The translations under genes were made by a program, and so were the position numbers. From the NCBI GenBank assembly GCA_031275955.1, contig JAISNZ010000020.1, positions 1 to 7,858 on the forward strand: a DNA stretch of 7,858 nt, written 5' to 3'. Below, piece after piece: positions 5,584 through 7,858 of the stretch. The stretch comes from Desulfovibrio sp. GTDB taxonomy: Bacteria > Desulfobacterota > Desulfovibrionia > Desulfovibrionales > Desulfovibrionaceae. Position 1 is the first letter of the stretch; each line of letters starts with the position of its first letter. The notes beneath the pieces were generated by a model, which saw only the letters and a list, made by a program, of their open reading frames with translations, did no database searches and was not told the DNA's origin.

Positions 5584-7858
5584 TCAGGAAAAAGTCAGCG
5601 CGCCGTCCTGGGCATCAATATGGACCGTATGCCCTTCCTGAATCCGGCCCTCTATCAGCATCCGGGCCAGGGGAGTTTCCACATGCTGTTGCATATATCG
5701 GCGCAGGGGGCGCGCCCCGTAGATCGGGTCATAGGCGGCCCCGGCAATGAAGGCCATGGCGGCCTGGGTCATGGAGACGGAGATTTTCCGGGCCTCCAGG
5801 CGGGAGCGGAGGCGTTCCAAAAGAAGGGCGACAATACGGACAATCTCCTCCTGGGTCAAGGGTTTGAACAGAACCACCTCATCCAGCCGGTTAAGAAATT
5901 CCGGGCGGAAGTAGCGGCGCAGTTCGCCCAGCACGCTTTCTTCGACCCCATCCCTGAAGAGTCCGGCGGCGGTGATGCCCTCCAGCAGGGCGGCGGAGCC
6001 GATATTGGAAGTCATGATGATGGTGGTGTTGCGAAAATCCACCGTCCGGCCCTGGCTGTCCGTCAGGCGTCCGTCGTCCAGAATCTGCAGCAGGGTGTTG
6101 AAGACATCCGGGTGCGCCTTCTCCACCTCGTCAAAGAGGACAACGCTGTACGGTTTGCGGCGCACGGCCCCGGTGAGCTGCCCTCCCTCGTCGTAACCCA
6201 CATAGCCCGGAGGAGCGCCGATGAGGCGGGCGACGGCATGTTTTTCCATATATTCGCTCATATCCAGGCGAACCATGTTGTTTTCGCTGTCAAACAGGGC
6301 CTGGGCCAGGGTTTTGCAGAGTTCCGTCTTGCCCACCCCGGTGGGGCCGAGAAAGAGAAATGAGCCGATGGGGCGGGCCTGATCGGACAACCCGGCCCGT
6401 GAACGCAGGACAGCCTCGGACACGGCCGAGATCGCCTCCTCCTGGCCCACCACGCGCTGGTGCAGGATCTCGGGCAGGCGAAGCAGCTTCTCCCGTTCCG
6501 ATTCCAGAAGCCGGGTCACGGGAATTCCAGTCCAACGGGCCACAATCGCGGCAATATCATCCGGCCGGACCTCTTCCTTGAGCAGACGCGGGACCATGCC
6601 GGTTCCCGCAGCCGCCTCGGCGTCGGCCAATTCCTGTTCCAGACGCCGCAAAACACCGTACTTCAATTCCGCCGCCCGGTTCAGATCATAGGCCCGCTCG
6701 GCCTCTTCCATGTCGCGGCGGGCGCGTTCGAGGTCTTCCTTCAGGGAGCGGACGCGGTTGATGCCGTTCTTTTCCCTCTCCCACTGCGCCTGAAGAATAT
6801 TCTGCCGGGCGCGCAGGTCTTCCAGCTCATCCTCCAGCCTGCCCAGACGTTCCCGCGAGGCGGCATCCGTTTCCCGACGCAGGGCTTCCCGCTCAATTTC
6901 CAGCTGCATGATCTTGCGGCCGGCTTCATCCAGATCCGAGGGCAGGGAATCTATCTCCGTGCGAATCATGGCCGCGGCCTCGTCAATCAAATCAATGGCC
7001 TTGTCCGGAAGCTGGCGGTCGCTGATGTAGCGGATGGAGAGTACGACGGCCTCGACAATGGCCGCGTCGGTGATGCGCACCCCATGATGGACCTCAAACC
7101 GCTCCCGGAGGCCCCGCAGGATGGAAATGGCGTCCTCCCGGGTCGGCTCCTCGACCAGGAGGGGCTGAAAGCGCCGTTCCAGGGCGGGATCTTTTTCAAT
7201 GTATTTGCGGTATTCATCCAGGGTGGTGGCTCCGATGCAGTGCAATTCGCCCCTGGCCAGCATGGGCTTGAGCAGGTTTCCGGCATCCATGGCCCCGTCG
7301 GCGCGTCCGGCCCCCACAATGGTGTGCAGCTCGTCGATAAACAGGATCACCCGGCCGTTGGAATTTTCCACTTCCTTGAGCACGGCCTTCAGGCGCTCTT
7401 CAAATTCTCCCCGGTATTTGGCCCCGGCGACAAGCGCCCCCATGTCCAGGGCATAGAGCATTTTTTCTTTCAATCCCTCCGGCACGTCTCCCTTGAGAAT
7501 GCGATGGGCCAGACCTTCCGCTATGGCTGTCTTGCCCACCCCGGCCTCGCCGATGAGGACCGGATTGTTTTTGGTGCGGCGGGAAAGAATACGGACAGCC
7601 CTGCGTATTTCGGCATCCCGGCCGATGACCGGATCCAGTTTCCCCTTTCTGGCCTCTTCCACCAAATCCCGGCTGAACCTGGTCAGGGCCTCGTATGTGT
7701 CCTCGGGGGTGTCCGAGGTAACCCGCTGGTGGCCGCGCACGGCGCTCATGGCCGCCAAGGCGCCGTCTCTGCTGATGGCGAAGGTCCGGTGTATCGCGCC
7801 CAGAATCGTGGACTCCGGTTCAGCCGTCATCTCCAGAAAGAGATGTTCCACGCTGACG
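5584..7858 (-). CDS. clpB: ATP-dependent disaggregase ClpB (Hsp100), 5' partial
   Basis: ClpB is a hexameric cytoplasmic AAA+ chaperone that, with DnaK, threads polypeptides out of aggregates. The open frame runs off the window end, with 757 residues visible. By alignment to E. coli ClpB (857 aa) about 100 N-terminal residues are missing. Counting from the GTG codon at 7851, visible parts are: the end of the Clp N-domain (1-50); NBD1 with Walker A 'GEAGVGKTA' (101-109), pore loop 'AKYRGEFEERL' (144-154), Walker B 'ILFIDE' (169-174) and Arg-finger 'LERRFQ' (224-229); a charged coiled-coil middle domain (about 305-425); and NBD2 with 'GPTGVGKTE' (502-510), pore loop 'GYVGYDEG' (549-556), Walker B 'VVLFDE' (570-575), 'FRPEFLNRLDE' (648-658) and sensor-2 'GARPL' (712-716). 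The middle domain separates ClpB from ClpA and ClpC. All catalytic motifs are intact. The promoter, normally heat-inducible, lies outside. Confidence 0.97.
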   Translation of the reverse strand, partial: VSVEHLFLEMTAEPESTILGAIHRTFAISRDGALAAMSAVRGHQRVTSDTPEDTYEALTRFSRDLVEEARKGKLDPVIGRDAEIRRAVRILSRRTKNNPVLIGEAGVGKTAIAEGLAHRILKGDVPEGLKEKMLYALDMGALVAGAKYRGEFEERLKAVLKEVENSNGRVILFIDELHTIVGAGRADGAMDAGNLLKPMLARGELHCIGATTLDEYRKYIEKDPALERRFQPLLVEEPTREDAISILRGLRERFEVHHGVRITDAAIVEAVVLSIRYISDRQLPDKAIDLIDEAAAMIRTEIDSLPSDLDEAGRKIMQLEIEREALRRETDAASRERLGRLEDELEDLRARQNILQAQWEREKNGINRVRSLKEDLERARRDMEEAERAYDLNRAAELKYGVLRRLEQELADAEAAAGTGMVPRLLKEEVRPDDIAAIVARWTGIPVTRLLESEREKLLRLPEILHQRVVGQEEAISAVSEAVLRSRAGLSDQARPIGSFLFLGPTGVGKTELCKTLAQALFDSENNMVRLDMSEYMEKHAVARLIGAPPGYVGYDEGGQLTGAVRRKPYSVVLFDEVEKAHPDVFNTLLQILDDGRLTDSQGRTVDFRNTTIIMTSNIGSAALLEGITAAGLFRDGVEESVLGELRRYFRPEFLNRLDEVVLFKPLTQEEIVRIVALLLERLRSRLEARKISVSMTQAAMAFIAGAAYDPIYGARPLRRYMQQHVETPLARMLIEGRIQEGHTVHIDAQDGALTFS

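Noticed and set aside
5620..6363. 247-residue plus-strand open frame opposite clpB
   Set aside because: It lies antisense to the intact NBD2 of ClpB, has no family resemblance, and is explained by the high GC content.

Overview
The window is a GC-rich, densely coded stretch of a Gram-negative bacterial chromosome. It holds four genes, two on each strand, meeting tail to tail near position 4813. The gene for CMP-KDO synthetase (kdsB) implies a lipopolysaccharide-making Gram-negative organism. The base composition, the short KdsB and the 7TMR-DISM style sensor would fit a sulfate-reducing deltaproteobacterium of the Desulfovibrio type, but that placement is inferred from general familiarity and not from a search. 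I see no mobile element, CRISPR array, RNA gene or phage gene.

Plus strand, 2-4054: a very long membrane sensor protein, cut at its 5' end by the window. It has an extracytoplasmic DISMED2-like region, seven membrane segments, a remnant of a histidine-kinase ATPase domain without an H-box, a degenerate receiver domain, a proline-rich linker of about 400 residues containing two sets of tandem repeats, and a C-terminal helical domain resembling a histidine phosphotransfer (Hpt) domain whose phospho-His position appears to be Asn. The layout is that of a hybrid sensor kinase, but most phosphotransfer residues are gone. Its stop codon overlaps the start of kdsB (4051-4809) in an ATGA arrangement, so the two are probably co-transcribed and translationally coupled.

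Minus strand, 7858-4817: clpB (cut at its 5' end; about 100 N-terminal residues lie outside) encodes the Hsp100 disaggregase, with both AAA+ modules intact. It is followed after 68 bp by a short-chain dehydrogenase/reductase (SDR) family gene with a strong Shine-Dalgarno sequence. This SDR keeps its nucleotide-binding glycine motif and the catalytic Tyr but has lost the Ser, the Lys (now Arg) and probably the Asn of the usual tetrad.

The two convergent units are separated by only 7 bp, with no clear terminator. The most notable features are the two proteins that keep a family's architecture while losing its catalytic residues: the sensor and the SDR. Neither amounts to a demonstrable new system from sequence alone.
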